Source of the DNA: Woeseiaceae bacterium
Lineage (GTDB): Bacteria > Pseudomonadota > Gammaproteobacteria > Steroidobacterales > Woeseiaceae
Reading direction: 5' to 3'
DNA: 64,000 bases
Assembly: GCA_021773075.1 (NCBI GenBank)
Contig: JAJFKT010000030.1
Location: forward strand, 124,001 to 188,000
Below, piece by piece: positions 53,972 to 63,469 of this stretch. Made by a program: the position numbers and the translations under genes. Position 1 is the first letter of the stretch, and each line of letters begins with the position of its first letter. The notes below the pieces were generated by a model, which did no database searches, had not been told where the DNA came from, and saw only the letters and a list, made by a program, of their open reading frames with translations.

Positions 53972-55279
53972 ATGAATACGGACAATGACAAAAAAATATC
54001 GGCAACCCTGGCAACCGCAACCTGCGCGCTTCTGGGTGGTGGTGCGCCACTCTCGGTCGACGCACAGGAAGCCCCGGGTTGGGACTTCAATACAGGTCTT
54101 CTGGTTTACAGCGAAGACGCCAGCCGCGTTCAGGACCTGAGCGTCAGCGTTCTGGCCCGGCGCACGTTTTTCGATGATCGATTTTTGACATTGGGCCTGA
54201 CGGTGGACGCACTAACCGGTGCAACACCGCATGGCGGTTTGCATCAGACAGTGCCGCAGACGTTTACATCGCCGTCGGGTAACAGTGTCTTTACGACGCC
54301 CGCAAATACCTTGCCATTGGATGGCTCATTTCGTGACACACGCGTGGCGCTTAGCGCGAACTGGCAACGGCCACTCGGCCGTTTGTACCAATTGAACCTT
54401 GGAGCCAGTGCGTCCAAAGAGTTCGACTATCTGCATCTTGGTGTGAATGCCAAAATTTCCCGAGACTTTAATCAGCGCAATACGACGGTATCCGCAGGCC
54501 TGGCATTTGCCGCGGACACTATTGATCCAGAAGGCGGTGCACCGATACCGCTAACGTCAATGCTGGATGTTGGCGATCTGAGTAATCGCCTTGGCGATCA
54601 GGACAAGGATATTGTTGACTTGGTGCTCGGCGTAACTCAGGTCATCGGTAGAAATCTCGTCGTTCAAGCGAACTATTCGTTCAGCGATTCTTCCGGATAT
54701 CTGAATGACCCGTACAAGATAGTCAGCATCGTCGACGCCGTAAACGGTGATATCGTGCCTCGCACTCCAGCGCCCGGGGAGATCGGTCCATCGCACGAGT
54801 ATGTATTCGAGAGCCGGCCTGATGAAAGAACCAAGCACAGCTTTTATGGACAGGCGAAATACTATATGGGCGGGAAGGTGCTGGATGCATCCTATCGCTT
54901 TATGACGGATGACTGGGATATCGATTCGCACACTGTCGATTTACGACTTAGATGGCCAATCAGTGACAAGAGTTACCTGGAACCGCACGTGCGTCTTTAT
55001 ACTCAGACCGACGCAGAGTTCTACCAGGTCGGCCTTGTTGAGGGAGCACCGCTACCCGCCTACGCCACCAACGACTATCGACTCGGCGAGTTCGACGCGA
55101 TCACTGCCGGTCTCAAATACGGTTGGGAAACAAGCAATGGCCACGAGATGAGCGTGCGTGTGGAGCTTTACCAGCAGCGCGGTGACATTCCGGCGGACAA
55201 ACAATTTGGCAACCAGATCGGCTTGGTTCAATACCCCGACCTGGATGCCGTGATCGCGCAGTTCAGTTATCGCTTCTAG
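53972..55279 (+). CDS. DUF3570 outer-membrane beta-barrel-like protein
   Basis: 435 residues. An N-terminal Ala-rich leader (SATLATATCALLGGGAPLSVDAQEA) is followed by beta-strand sequence throughout and a terminal aromatic residue (AVIAQFSYRF), as in outer-membrane proteins. DUF3570 is the best match (GLLVYSEDASRVQDLS, LTVDALTGATPHGG). The function is unknown. Close behind DUF4266 (8 bp) with a TAGGAG ribosome site. ApbE, often found in such loci, is not next to it here. Confidence 0.85.
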   Translation: MNTDNDKKISATLATATCALLGGGAPLSVDAQEAPGWDFNTGLLVYSEDASRVQDLSVSVLARRTFFDDRFLTLGLTVDALTGATPHGGLHQTVPQTFTSPSGNSVFTTPANTLPLDGSFRDTRVALSANWQRPLGRLYQLNLGASASKEFDYLHLGVNAKISRDFNQRNTTVSAGLAFAADTIDPEGGAPIPLTSMLDVGDLSNRLGDQDKDIVDLVLGVTQVIGRNLVVQANYSFSDSSGYLNDPYKIVSIVDAVNGDIVPRTPAPGEIGPSHEYVFESRPDERTKHSFYGQAKYYMGGKVLDASYRFMTDDWDIDSHTVDLRLRWPISDKSYLEPHVRLYTQTDAEFYQVGLVEGAPLPAYATNDYRLGEFDAITAGLKYGWETSNGHEMSVRVELYQQRGDIPADKQFGNQIGLVQYPDLDAVIAQFSYRF

Positions 55280-55301
55280 CCGGGCGTTTCTTTAGCCCGG
55301 C
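55279..55301. terminator. Hairpin between convergent DUF3570 and DUF4097 genes
   Basis: A perfect 7-bp GC-rich stem GCCGGGC/GCCCGGC with a 9-nt loop overlaps both stop codons. It lacks a T-run, so it may be a weak bidirectional terminator. Confidence 0.5.
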
Positions 55302-55780
55302 ATCGTTACCTCACCGGATTCAGAATTTGCTGTCACTCGCCCGGTTACTCCCGACACATGGATGTTGCCGGATATCGACTGCACATTGACCTCGGCGTTG
55401 CGTGGCACAAGGATTTCATAGCTGATCGATGCGTAACGTTTGTGTGTGCTTTTCTGCAGCGCTTGCACCGTTACGCGGTTGCCATCGCTCGTAATCGGTG
55501 GTGATCGTTTGATCTGGGCAATAATGTTGCCAACCTTCAAAGGGTCAGTCTTTTGCAATCGTTTGCTGATCGTGATTCGTGCCCGGATCGTTACTTCATC
55601 GACATCGGCACCACGCACGGTCACATTTCCGCTAGCGTTCGTTACATCAACAATCGCAGTTCCGTCAACTGCTACGCTTGTTTCAAACGAACCGCTCGCG
55701 GCGTTTGACAGGCCGGAGTATGTAATAGCTGCAGTAATGAACAAAACATTCAGCAATCGTGTTCGGTTCTTCAGTTTCAT
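55292..55780 (-). CDS. Secreted DUF4097-like beta-repeat protein
   Basis: 162 residues. Signal peptide (MKLKNRTRLLNVLFITAAITYSGLSNA), then beta-helical repeats of the DUF4097 type (IVDVTNASGNVTVRGADVDEVTIRARI, VQSISGNIHVSGVTGRVTANSESGEV). It is shorter than most DUF4097 proteins and ends at EVTMPG, so it may lack C-terminal repeats. The ATG at 55780 has GGAG at the right distance; an extra 4 codons upstream are rejected. The function is unknown. Convergent with the DUF3570 gene. Confidence 0.8.
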   Translation of the reverse strand: MKLKNRTRLLNVLFITAAITYSGLSNAASGSFETSVAVDGTAIVDVTNASGNVTVRGADVDEVTIRARITISKRLQKTDPLKVGNIIAQIKRSPPITSDGNRVTVQALQKSTHKRYASISYEILVPRNAEVNVQSISGNIHVSGVTGRVTANSESGEVTMPG

Positions 55781-55874
55781 GTTGCTCTCCAATTATTCAT
55801 ACGATTCCCTTATGTGGCTTTGATGCAGCAGATAAGGAAATGGTTGCGTTGTGGAGAGGGTCTTCGGAACTACA

Positions 55875-56774
55875 TTACTCAGTCTTGCGTTCGTAGCGCC
55901 CGTCCCAGATGGGCTGCCACGATTCGCCGTCGTCGGTTGAGGTCTCCCAATACTGCCGAACGACACCAGCATCCATTTGCGTGAACTCGAACTTGTGAAG
56001 TGTTGTGCTGCCATCCGCTGGAGTTGTCGTTTCCGCGGTGTAGAAGATACCGCCGTCACGTGCTTCGCCGGTGAATTCGATCATTGAGCCGCTGTCGCTG
56101 ATCCAGATCTGCCGCCAGTGATCGTGTGCCGGGTCGTAATAATTAAAGCTCTTGCCGAGTCCACCGCTAGCGCTTTCCCACTGCTCGAAAATCGTGCAGT
56201 GCCCGAGCATAGGTTTGATGCTGCTGTAGCCCGCGAACTGACCGTTCTGCTTGACCGTCCATTCACCGATCCAAAAATCAAAGGAGTGATGACGATCATC
56301 GGCCTCGCACGGGAATCGTGCTTCACGAACGGCTTCAAGCGCGGCCTTGAATCTCGGCTTGTCTTTTATGCCGTCGTAGTCCGCCTCCCCTTCGATCAGA
56401 TTCAGTTGCCCGAAGCCGCCATCGGCCAGGACGTCCATTTGCAGAAGCGCGTCATTTTCCCGACCTGTGCGGGCATAAATGCGTGACAAGCGATAGGCGA
56501 CAGCCAAGACTCGGAACTTAAGGTCGGCGGCGCGCTCAAAATGCTGGGTGGCAGCATGTAGGTCGCCGTTATTGTCCATAAGGATTGACGCGAGCTGAAA
56601 ATGTGTGGCGCCATCGTCCGGTTCCAGCTCAAGAATTTGTTTGAGTTTGCCGGCCGCGACATCTGTTTCACCGGCAGCAGCAGCGATGTAGGCTTCCTGT
56701 CGCAGACTATCGGCATCAGCCCAGGCAGTCACAACCAGAATCGTAACAAACAACAAAGATATCAACGCACGCAT
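55875..56774 (-). CDS. Secreted TPR protein with DUF1579-like domain
   Basis: 299 residues. Signal peptide (MRALISLLFVTILVVTAWA), TPR repeats (about 25-135), then a beta-rich domain (about 155-295) with HHSFDFWIGEWTVKQNGQFAGYS and FNYYDPAHDHWRQIWISDSG, like DUF1579. Such domains may bind a lipid-like ligand in a small barrel. The function is unknown. Same strand as the DUF4097 gene but 95 bp away, so cotranscription is possible. Divergent from the AraC regulator. Confidence 0.82.
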   Translation of the reverse strand: MRALISLLFVTILVVTAWADADSLRQEAYIAAAAGETDVAAGKLKQILELEPDDGATHFQLASILMDNNGDLHAATQHFERAADLKFRVLAVAYRLSRIYARTGRENDALLQMDVLADGGFGQLNLIEGEADYDGIKDKPRFKAALEAVREARFPCEADDRHHSFDFWIGEWTVKQNGQFAGYSSIKPMLGHCTIFEQWESASGGLGKSFNYYDPAHDHWRQIWISDSGSMIEFTGEARDGGIFYTAETTTPADGSTTLHKFEFTQMDAGVVRQYWETSTDDGESWQPIWDGRYERKTE

Positions 56775-56866
56775 AATTCAAGCTCTATAATACGGTGGCC
56801 CTTGATCATCGCTTTTCGATGACCGGCGCGCTTGCACAAAATTGCTCAGTTTCTAAATGGAACAAG

Positions 56867-57730
56867 ATGCCCTGGACTCAAGACAATCTGGCACCCGTCG
56901 AAACCCTGTTATTTCGCAGTGATCTGGTGAAAGTAGGCAGCTTCATTTGTTCTGCCGATGATCCTTGCTTTCGCGTATCAAAGGCGCTCGATAACGACGT
57001 TTTCGTGATGCCAAAGATGCCGGTTTGGGTGCGCCGCGACAGGGGTAACTACCGCTTTGTCGAGCCGGGCGCGATCCTGATGCACCGTGCCGGCCAAACA
57101 CTGCAGCGCCGCCGGGTGGCAAGCTCCGGCGAACGTACCTATTGGTTCGGCGTCCACCCGGAAATTTTCCTTGCCGCGCTCGATCAATATCAATTGCCGA
57201 CCGAGGAGATGGGCGGGGCGCTGATTGTTAGCCCGAAGTTTCGTTACCGTATGGCGTTGCTCATCAAACAGCTTGAAACTGGCGGTGTTGAGACTCGAAA
57301 GGTTGAAGAGGAAGTATTGAGCTCGCTCTTCGCGATCTGCCAACAGCGCGCGGATCGGCTGCAGAGGATGCGAACGACACGATCACGAACTGCAGATCGA
57401 CAGCGACGACTAGTCGATCTCGCCCGCGCCCAGCTCGATGAACACCTATCTCAAAATGTCAGCCTTGAATCGATTGCGGACGCGACTGGGACGTCGCTAT
57501 ACCATTTGTGCCGTGTCTTCAGAGAGCAAACCGGACTAACGATGCATACTTATCGCATACGACAACGGCTATGGCATGTAACGGAGTGCCTGATCGAAGG
57601 TGACGGTGAAAACCTTACTGAGTTGGCTCTGACTCAGGGCTTTAACAGCCATAGTCACTTGAGTCGCGTATTTCAAAAACAGATGGGCATACCGCCCTCG
57701 GCCATGAGGATGACAAATAGTGCTCATTAA
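56867..57730 (+). CDS. AraC-family transcriptional regulator
   Basis: 287 residues from the ATG at 56867, which has GGAA ahead; starts at 56819 (ATG) and 56795 (GTG) are possible. An N-terminal cupin-like effector region (about 1-175) is followed by two C-terminal helix-turn-helices ([36 protein letters not shown] and [33 protein letters not shown]). The next gene overlaps by 11 bp, so it probably regulates the transporter operon. The ligand is unknown. Confidence 0.88.
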   Translation: MPWTQDNLAPVETLLFRSDLVKVGSFICSADDPCFRVSKALDNDVFVMPKMPVWVRRDRGNYRFVEPGAILMHRAGQTLQRRRVASSGERTYWFGVHPEIFLAALDQYQLPTEEMGGALIVSPKFRYRMALLIKQLETGGVETRKVEEEVLSSLFAICQQRADRLQRMRTTRSRTADRQRRLVDLARAQLDEHLSQNVSLESIADATGTSLYHLCRVFREQTGLTMHTYRIRQRLWHVTECLIEGDGENLTELALTQGFNSHSHLSRVFQKQMGIPPSAMRMTNSAH

Positions 57731-58913
57731 AAGAATTCTTTCCGCTAGCCTGGTGCTACAAATTGCGATCGGCATTGTTGCCGGCGTTGTCTTATCGCAA
57801 ATTTCACCGCAGGCGGCCAAGTCGTCAATGTTACTGGGCAATCTGTTTGTCTCGGCACTGAAGGCCGTTGCGCCGGTTCTGGTCCTGGTTCTGGTCGCTG
57901 CAGCTCTTGCGAACCGCAAAGCCAGTCATGCGGCGCAGATGCGCCCGATCGTTACGATGTATCTCGTCGGGACGATCGCCGCCGCATTGCTGGCCGTTTC
58001 AGTTAGCACATTGTTTCCAACGACGCTCGCGTTGCAGGTAACAGGCGTGGACGCCAGTGCACCACAGGGAATTGCGGAAGTGCTTGGCGCACTGCTGCAT
58101 AAACTCGTCGACAATCCGATCAATGCCATTTTGACCGGCAACTTTATAGGCATTCTTGTCTGGGGTGTTTTGCTCGGCATTTTTCTGCATCACGCTGCCC
58201 AGAGCACGCGACGAGGGCTCGCCGATCTCGCAGAGGCGGTTACACAAATCGTGCGTATCGTCATTCGTCTTGCTCCAATCGGCATCTTTGGACTTGTTGC
58301 CGGTAATCTGGCCGAATCCGGGCTGGCGGCACTCGGTGGTTACGTACGTATTCTGACAGTTTTGCTGGGCTGTATGCTGGCGATGGCACTACTCGTCAAC
58401 CCAGTGATTGTATGGGTCCGAACCCAGCGTAACCCTTATCCGCTTGTATTCACGGCGCTTCGCGAAAGTGGCGTAACCGCATTTTTTACTCGCAGCTCCG
58501 CGGCGAACATCCCGGTAAATCTTGCTCTTTGCGAGCGTCTGGACCTTGAGAAGGATACGTACGCGGTTTCAATTCCACTGGGGGCAACCATCAACATGGG
58601 CGGCGCGGCGATAACGATCACCGTGCTAACGCTTGCTGCTGCGCACACGCTGGGCATCCAGGTCGACCTGCCAACGGCATTGCTGCTCAGTATCGTTGCG
58701 GCGTTGTCGGCTTGTGGCGCATCAGGTGTTGCGGGCGGATCATTGTTGTTGATTCCGTTGAGCTGCAGTCTGTTTGGAATATCTAACGATATTGCGATGC
58801 AGGTCGTCGCGGTTGGATTCGTCATCAGTATTTTGCAGGACTCGGCGGAGACCGCGTTGAATAGTTCAACAGATGTGGTGTTTACTGCGGCTGTTGCTGC
58901 CAAGCGTAGTTAG
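57720..58913 (+). CDS. sstT: Na+/serine-threonine (dicarboxylate/amino-acid) symporter, SstT-like
   Basis: 397 residues. Dicarboxylate/amino-acid:cation symporter (GltP/DAACS) fold with about 8 helices and the hairpins [46 protein letters not shown] and [20 protein letters not shown]. These are closest to SstT, which takes up serine and threonine with Na+. Substrate inferred. The start is GTG at 57720, inside the end of the AraC gene, giving coupled translation. The CMD protein follows after 2 bp. Confidence 0.88.
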   Translation: MLIKRILSASLVLQIAIGIVAGVVLSQISPQAAKSSMLLGNLFVSALKAVAPVLVLVLVAAALANRKASHAAQMRPIVTMYLVGTIAAALLAVSVSTLFPTTLALQVTGVDASAPQGIAEVLGALLHKLVDNPINAILTGNFIGILVWGVLLGIFLHHAAQSTRRGLADLAEAVTQIVRIVIRLAPIGIFGLVAGNLAESGLAALGGYVRILTVLLGCMLAMALLVNPVIVWVRTQRNPYPLVFTALRESGVTAFFTRSSAANIPVNLALCERLDLEKDTYAVSIPLGATINMGGAAITITVLTLAAAHTLGIQVDLPTALLLSIVAALSACGASGVAGGSLLLIPLSCSLFGISNDIAMQVVAVGFVISILQDSAETALNSSTDVVFTAAVAAKRS

Positions 58914-58915
58914 TA

Positions 58916-59521
58916 ATGAGTTTTATCAAAACAACAGCAGTTCAGGATGCCAAAGGCGACGTTCGCGAAATGTATGAACGGCAGCAGCGCGAATGGGGCT
59001 ATGTACCCAATTACGCGAAATCCTTTAGCCCCAGACCTGCCGTTATGGAACGTTGGGGCCTACTATTGGCGGAACTGCGTCGACCGCTCGACGATCGAAC
59101 GTTCGAGTTAGTGACTGTCGCTGCAGCGCTTGAGTTGAAACATACGCCCTGTTCCCTCGCACACGGTAATCAACTAAAGCCATTTTTTAGTAACGGTGAA
59201 ATTCGTGCGATCGTTGAGCAACAGCCTTGCGACGCTGTTACCGAGGCTGAATGGGAAATGATGCGTTTTTCACGCAAGGTTGCGGCAGATGCCTCGACCA
59301 TCACGGCGGATGATGTGCAAGGCCTGAAAGACCATGGCCTGTCTGACGCCGACGTATTCGACATTGCTGCTGCCGCCGCTGGCAGGGCTTTCTTTACGAA
59401 GGTTCTGGACGCGGTTGGCTCCCTGCCGGATGCCGGATTTAACGCGATCGATGCGGATCTACGCACCCACCTGATTGTCGGCAAGCCCATCGATACTGCG
59501 GACGATGAGGTCATGACCTAA
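58916..59521 (+). CDS. Carboxymuconolactone-decarboxylase-like (AhpD-fold) protein
   Basis: 201 residues, helical. The CMD-family segment LVTVAAALELKHTPCSLAHGNQL has one cysteine, TPCSLAH, in place of the usual CxxC redox pair, but keeps the nearby His. A second helical half has DVFDIAAAAAGRAFF. It is either a proton-shuttle type CMD or a redox-dead relative. It is translationally close to sstT (2 bp), so both may belong to one unit for uptake and breakdown of the same compound. The substrate is unknown. Confidence 0.82.
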   Translation: MSFIKTTAVQDAKGDVREMYERQQREWGYVPNYAKSFSPRPAVMERWGLLLAELRRPLDDRTFELVTVAAALELKHTPCSLAHGNQLKPFFSNGEIRAIVEQQPCDAVTEAEWEMMRFSRKVAADASTITADDVQGLKDHGLSDADVFDIAAAAAGRAFFTKVLDAVGSLPDAGFNAIDADLRTHLIVGKPIDTADDEVMT

Positions 59522-59654
59522 TATAGAGCGTTGATTATTATAGTTTTTAAAAAGGTCACGATTTAGTCACAGAACGGTCAAGCCAAAACGCTCTCGAAAA
59601 CTCAATATGCGCTCCGAACAGCGGCAATGGTGCTGCTGAGTCTTGGAGAGCAAC

Positions 59655-60218
59655 ATGAGTGCAGTACTTAAAGCAGTAAATAACGGCGTAAATGTAGAGG
59701 CATTGTTGGGAGCACGTGAGGCCCTGACCGAGGCGCCTGAAGCAGCAAAGTTTGTATGGCGCGCAACCAGCGAATGGCAGAATGGCACGCACACGCGATC
59801 AAACGTGCAGAGCTTTTTCGGCCTGGGTGAAGAGCAAAGCCACGTTAAAGAATACAGCTACGACACCGACCACCCGGAAGTTTTTGCATCAGAAGACAAA
59901 GGCTCTACACCGGTTGAATTCGTTCTCGTTGGCCTGGTGGGATGCCTGACAGCCGGTATCGCGGCGGTTGCGACGCATCGTGGTATTCAACTCAACTCTG
60001 TTAAAGCGACGCTCGAAGCGCCGATGGACATCCAGGGAATTCTGGGAATTGATTCCGACGTTCGTAATGGCTTCGATGGCATCAAAGTGAATTATCAGAT
60101 TGAAGCGAATGCGTCTGAAAATGATATCGCTGCGATCGTTGCTCAGTCACAAAAACGTTCCGCCGTATTCGACATCATCACGAACCCAACGAACGTGACG
60201 GTTGAGATTAACAAGTGA
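59655..60218 (+). CDS. OsmC-family protein with a single active-site Cys
   Basis: 187 residues from ATG 59655, with GGAG upstream; a TTG at 59643 would add four codons. The OsmC fold has STPVEFVLVGLVGCLTAGIA (first Cys near 103) and ends KRSAVFDIITNPTNVTVEI, where most OsmC and Ohr proteins carry a second Cys, replaced here by Ser/Ala. The protein may therefore not act as a standard thiol peroxidase. It is coupled by GTGA overlap to a flavin-dependent oxidoreductase. Confidence 0.88.
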   Translation: MSAVLKAVNNGVNVEALLGAREALTEAPEAAKFVWRATSEWQNGTHTRSNVQSFFGLGEEQSHVKEYSYDTDHPEVFASEDKGSTPVEFVLVGLVGCLTAGIAAVATHRGIQLNSVKATLEAPMDIQGILGIDSDVRNGFDGIKVNYQIEANASENDIAAIVAQSQKRSAVFDIITNPTNVTVEINK

Positions 60219-61492
60219 TTGACGCTCGTCAAAAAAACCTTCGGTTTGCCGGCACCACTGACGTTGTCGTCATTGGTGCCGGCCATGCCGGCTTGGCGAC
60301 CAGCTACTGCCTGAACGAGCGATCGATTGATCATGTCGTTCTTGAGCGTGGCGAAGTCGCAAACTCATGGCGCAATGAGCGCTGGGACTCGCTCAAGCTG
60401 TTGACGCCGAACTGGCAAAGTCGATTGCCGGGTTTTGCGTATGATGGTGAAGATCCTGACGGCTTCATGAGCATGCCGGAAGTTATCGACTTTATTCAGT
60501 CATATGCTGACTTCTCGGCTGCGCCTGTTGTTACCAATACAAGCGTTACATCCGTAGTTCAAAGCGACAGTGGATATCGAGTTGCGACGAATCGCGGCGA
60601 ATGGCGTACGAAATCAGTAGTTATCGCCAGTGGCGCGTGCAATGTTGCTGTGACACCGAAAATTGCGGCTTCGATTCCGGCTGACGTCAATTCGCTGACA
60701 CCGCATCAGTATCGGAGTCCTTCGCAGTTGGAAGCTGGTGGCGCGCTAATCGTCGGTGCCTCCGCGACCGGGCTGCAATTGGCGGATGAAATCAAGCGCG
60801 CCGGCCATGCGGTGACAATTGCCGTTGGCGAACATGTACGCATGCCACGAACCTATCGTGGTCGTGACATACAGTTCTGGCTGGATCAAACCGGCATTCT
60901 CAATGAGTCCTATGATCAGGTTGATGATGTCATCAGGGCCAGGGGCCTGCCGTCGCCACAGTTGGTTGGCTCAGCCGAGCGAAAAATGCTCGACTTGAAC
61001 TCTTTGAGTGACAGTGGCGTACGCCTCGCGGGCCGACTGGTGGGCGTCAATAATGACGTTGCTCAGTTCTCCGGTTCCTTGCGTAATACCTGTGCACTAG
61101 CCGATCTAAAAATGAATCGCTTGCTGGACGCGATTGACGACTGGGCTGAGCGCGGCCACGCGCGCTGCGATGCTGTGGAACGATTTGATGCCACACGCAA
61201 TGACGAGTCACCCATGCTGAATATGAACCTGGCTGACGGATCAATTCGAACGATCATATGGGCGACCGGGTTTCGGCCCGACTACAGCTGGTTGGACGTC
61301 CCGGTACTTGACCGGAAAGGCCGAATTCGCCATGACGGCGGTGTCGTCGATGCGCTTGGAATGTACGTCCTTGGACTGCCGATGTTGCGCCGCCGCAAGT
61401 CGAGTTTCTTACACGGAATCGAGGACGACGCGCGGGATTTGACAGCGCACCTGCACACACACCTTCTGGGTCGGTGTGGTCGCGCCGCCTAA
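60215..61492 (+). CDS. Flavin-containing monooxygenase-like oxidoreductase
   Basis: 425 residues. The N-terminal FAD Rossmann motif is VVVIGAGHAGLATSYCL (about 17-33), followed by an NADP-binding motif GGALIVGASATGLQLADEI near 180-198, and the C-terminal WATGFRPDYSWLDVP motif of flavin monooxygenases. It may oxidise sulfur, nitrogen or carbonyl compounds. Its GTG start is coupled to the OsmC gene, suggesting the two act on one substrate, possibly a reactive sulfur or peroxide species. Confidence 0.88.
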   Translation: MIDARQKNLRFAGTTDVVVIGAGHAGLATSYCLNERSIDHVVLERGEVANSWRNERWDSLKLLTPNWQSRLPGFAYDGEDPDGFMSMPEVIDFIQSYADFSAAPVVTNTSVTSVVQSDSGYRVATNRGEWRTKSVVIASGACNVAVTPKIAASIPADVNSLTPHQYRSPSQLEAGGALIVGASATGLQLADEIKRAGHAVTIAVGEHVRMPRTYRGRDIQFWLDQTGILNESYDQVDDVIRARGLPSPQLVGSAERKMLDLNSLSDSGVRLAGRLVGVNNDVAQFSGSLRNTCALADLKMNRLLDAIDDWAERGHARCDAVERFDATRNDESPMLNMNLADGSIRTIIWATGFRPDYSWLDVPVLDRKGRIRHDGGVVDALGMYVLGLPMLRRRKSSFLHGIEDDARDLTAHLHTHLLGRCGRAA

Positions 61493-61578
61493 TTGGTAGC
61501 TGGCGTTTGATCCCTGGTTGCGACGAAAGTATTAGGTCCGGCATCTATAGGGCAGGATTAAGCAATATTGGGGACGAC

Positions 61579-62166
61579 ATGGACTTTAAGCAATTAGCAG
61601 TAATCGTATTTTCCGCCCTGCTCGCGACAGCGGCGTATTCAGGCGACAAACATCACGCGATCAAGGTTGAAGTCGAATCTGACGACGCGGACGGCATCAT
61701 CAGCATGGTTCTCGACAGCGAGGAGCTCGGTTTCGATCTGCATGACATGCAGGTTGGCGAAAACCAGTCGGTCGTTGATAAGGAAGGCCGCGCCGTTCTG
61801 ATTACGCGCACCGAAGACGGATATAGTTTTGACGTCGATGGGAAAACGATCGACATGCCAGCGTTTGATGGCCTGCATGAGGACATGACTTTCGTATCAG
61901 ACGGAGCGTTCGCGAGAGACGTGGATGTCGATGTACGTGTTATAGGTTCGAGTTCCGGTGGGCATCACAGAATGTCACGGCACGCTATGCTCACAGAAGG
62001 CGGCATTATGATTTTCAGTGGCAAGGAAATCGATGCGTCGACGCAACAGATTATTCGCGATGCGCTCGCCGCGTCAGGCCACGATGAGGTTAACTTTGTT
62101 GGTGGCCATGACGGCGGCCCGCATCAGGTTAAAGTGATTCGAGAGGTAGTCGAGGTTATCGACTAG
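61579..62166 (+). CDS. Secreted acidic His/Asp-rich protein of unknown function
   Basis: 195 residues. Signal peptide MDFKQLAVIVFSALLATAAYSG, then an acidic, beta-rich body with KHHAIKVEVESDDADG, a His-rich patch GSSSGGHHRMSRH and GGHDGGPHQVKVIREVVEVID at the end. The frame continues upstream to 61474 but overlaps the monooxygenase; the ATG at 61579 gives the signal peptide. Not a family recognised here. Histidines and acidic residues could bind metal, but nothing proves it. Confidence 0.68.
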   Translation: MDFKQLAVIVFSALLATAAYSGDKHHAIKVEVESDDADGIISMVLDSEELGFDLHDMQVGENQSVVDKEGRAVLITRTEDGYSFDVDGKTIDMPAFDGLHEDMTFVSDGAFARDVDVDVRVIGSSSGGHHRMSRHAMLTEGGIMIFSGKEIDASTQQIIRDALAASGHDEVNFVGGHDGGPHQVKVIREVVEVID

Positions 62167-62190
62167 TCCCGGAACTATTCCACTCTGCAC

Positions 62191-62229
62191 GCTATTGGTC
62201 GATACTGGGGATAATGTTCGACCAATAGC
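62191..62229. repeat. 12-bp inverted repeat upstream of acyl-CoA dehydrogenase
   Basis: Arms GCTATTGGTCGA (62191-62202) and TCGACCAATAGC (62218-62229) are perfect reverse complements separated by 15 nt. It lies 12 bp before the GTG of the next gene. It may be an operator, a hairpin that affects translation, or a weak terminator for the upstream gene (no T-run). Confidence 0.6.
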
Positions 62230-62240
62230 GGGAGTGGGTA

Positions 62241-63458
62241 GTGGATTTCGAGTTTTCTCCGACAGTACAGGACCTGCGCCAGCGATTGCTCGCGTTCATG
62301 GACGAGTACGTCTATCCAAATGAAGTGCTTCACAAGAAGCAGGTCGACGACGGCGACCGCTGGGATCCACCGGCAATTGTTGGCGAACTGAAGGGCCGGG
62401 CGCAGAAGGCTGGCCTTTGGAATCTGTTCTTACCGAAAGAGTATGGTGAGTTCAGCCCTGGCCTGACGACACTGGAATATGCACCGCTGGCTGAGATTAT
62501 GGGCCGCGTGCTCTGGGCGTCGGAGGTTTTCAATTGCAGTGCCCCCGACACCGGGAATATGGAGGTGTTGGCCAGGTATGGCGACGCACAGCAGCAGCAA
62601 GAGTGGCTTGTGCCTTTGCTGAATGGCGAAACTCGATCTGCATTTGCAATGACAGAACCAGCCGTTGCCTCGTCCGACGCGACCAACATACAAACCTCGA
62701 TGGTCCGCGATGGCAACGACTATGTGATTAATGGGCACAAGTGGTACATCAGCGGTGCCTGTAATAGGCACACGAAGATCATGATTGTCATGGGCAAGAC
62801 GGATCCGGATAGCGACAAGCGTTATGAACAGCAATCCATGATTCTCGTACCAATGAACACCGAAGGCGTCACTGTCGTGCGGCCAATGACGGTATACGGT
62901 TTTGATGATGCGCCGGAGGGCCACGCCGAGGTTCTTTTCGAGAATGTGCGCGTACCGGTAACAAATCTGTTGCTCGGCGAAGGCCGTGGTTTCGAGATCG
63001 CGCAGGGTCGATTGGGACCTGGCCGTATTCACCACTGCATGCGGCTGGTCGGTGTCGCGCAACGAGCGCTCGAGTCGATGTGCGAACGCGCTGCTTCGCG
63101 CATCGCATTTGGCAAACCGTTGATCAAGCAGCAATCCGTTCGCGAAGATATCGCCCGATCTGCCTGTGATATCGAGCAAGCACGGTTACTGACACTCAAA
63201 GCGGCTGCCAGAATGGACGAGGGCGGCAACAAGGCGGCAAAGGATCTGATTGCGATGATCAAAATCGTTGCCCCGAGCATGGCTTGTACGGTCATCGATC
63301 GCGCCATTCAGATTCACGGTGCGGGCGGCGTTAGTCAGGACTTTTTCCTGGCGCACGCTTATGCCTACGCACGCTCGGTTCGACTTGCAGATGGGCCGGA
63401 TCAGGTTCACATGATGCAGCTTGGTCGCAACCTTGCCGCAGCAGCGGCGAAGTTCTAA
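62241..63458 (+). CDS. Acyl-CoA dehydrogenase family protein
   Basis: 405 residues. FAD-dependent acyl-CoA dehydrogenase fold with [20 protein letters not shown] (about 132-151), [15 protein letters not shown], and the C-terminal helical domain with [31 protein letters not shown] and [16 protein letters not shown]. The start is GTG at 62241 with GGGAGTGG. It probably oxidises a CoA thioester. It is followed 11 bp later by a phosphotransferase-family gene, resembling the ACAD10/ACAD11 fusion pair. Confidence 0.92.
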   Translation: MDFEFSPTVQDLRQRLLAFMDEYVYPNEVLHKKQVDDGDRWDPPAIVGELKGRAQKAGLWNLFLPKEYGEFSPGLTTLEYAPLAEIMGRVLWASEVFNCSAPDTGNMEVLARYGDAQQQQEWLVPLLNGETRSAFAMTEPAVASSDATNIQTSMVRDGNDYVINGHKWYISGACNRHTKIMIVMGKTDPDSDKRYEQQSMILVPMNTEGVTVVRPMTVYGFDDAPEGHAEVLFENVRVPVTNLLLGEGRGFEIAQGRLGPGRIHHCMRLVGVAQRALESMCERAASRIAFGKPLIKQQSVREDIARSACDIEQARLLTLKAAARMDEGGNKAAKDLIAMIKIVAPSMACTVIDRAIQIHGAGGVSQDFFLAHAYAYARSVRLADGPDQVHMMQLGRNLAAAAAKF

Positions 63459-63469
63459 AAGGATTGCGT

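Noticed and set aside
59522..59654. AT-rich spacer before the OsmC gene with repeated GTCAC
   Set aside because: The direct GTCAC copies are short and match no named operator well enough to annotate.
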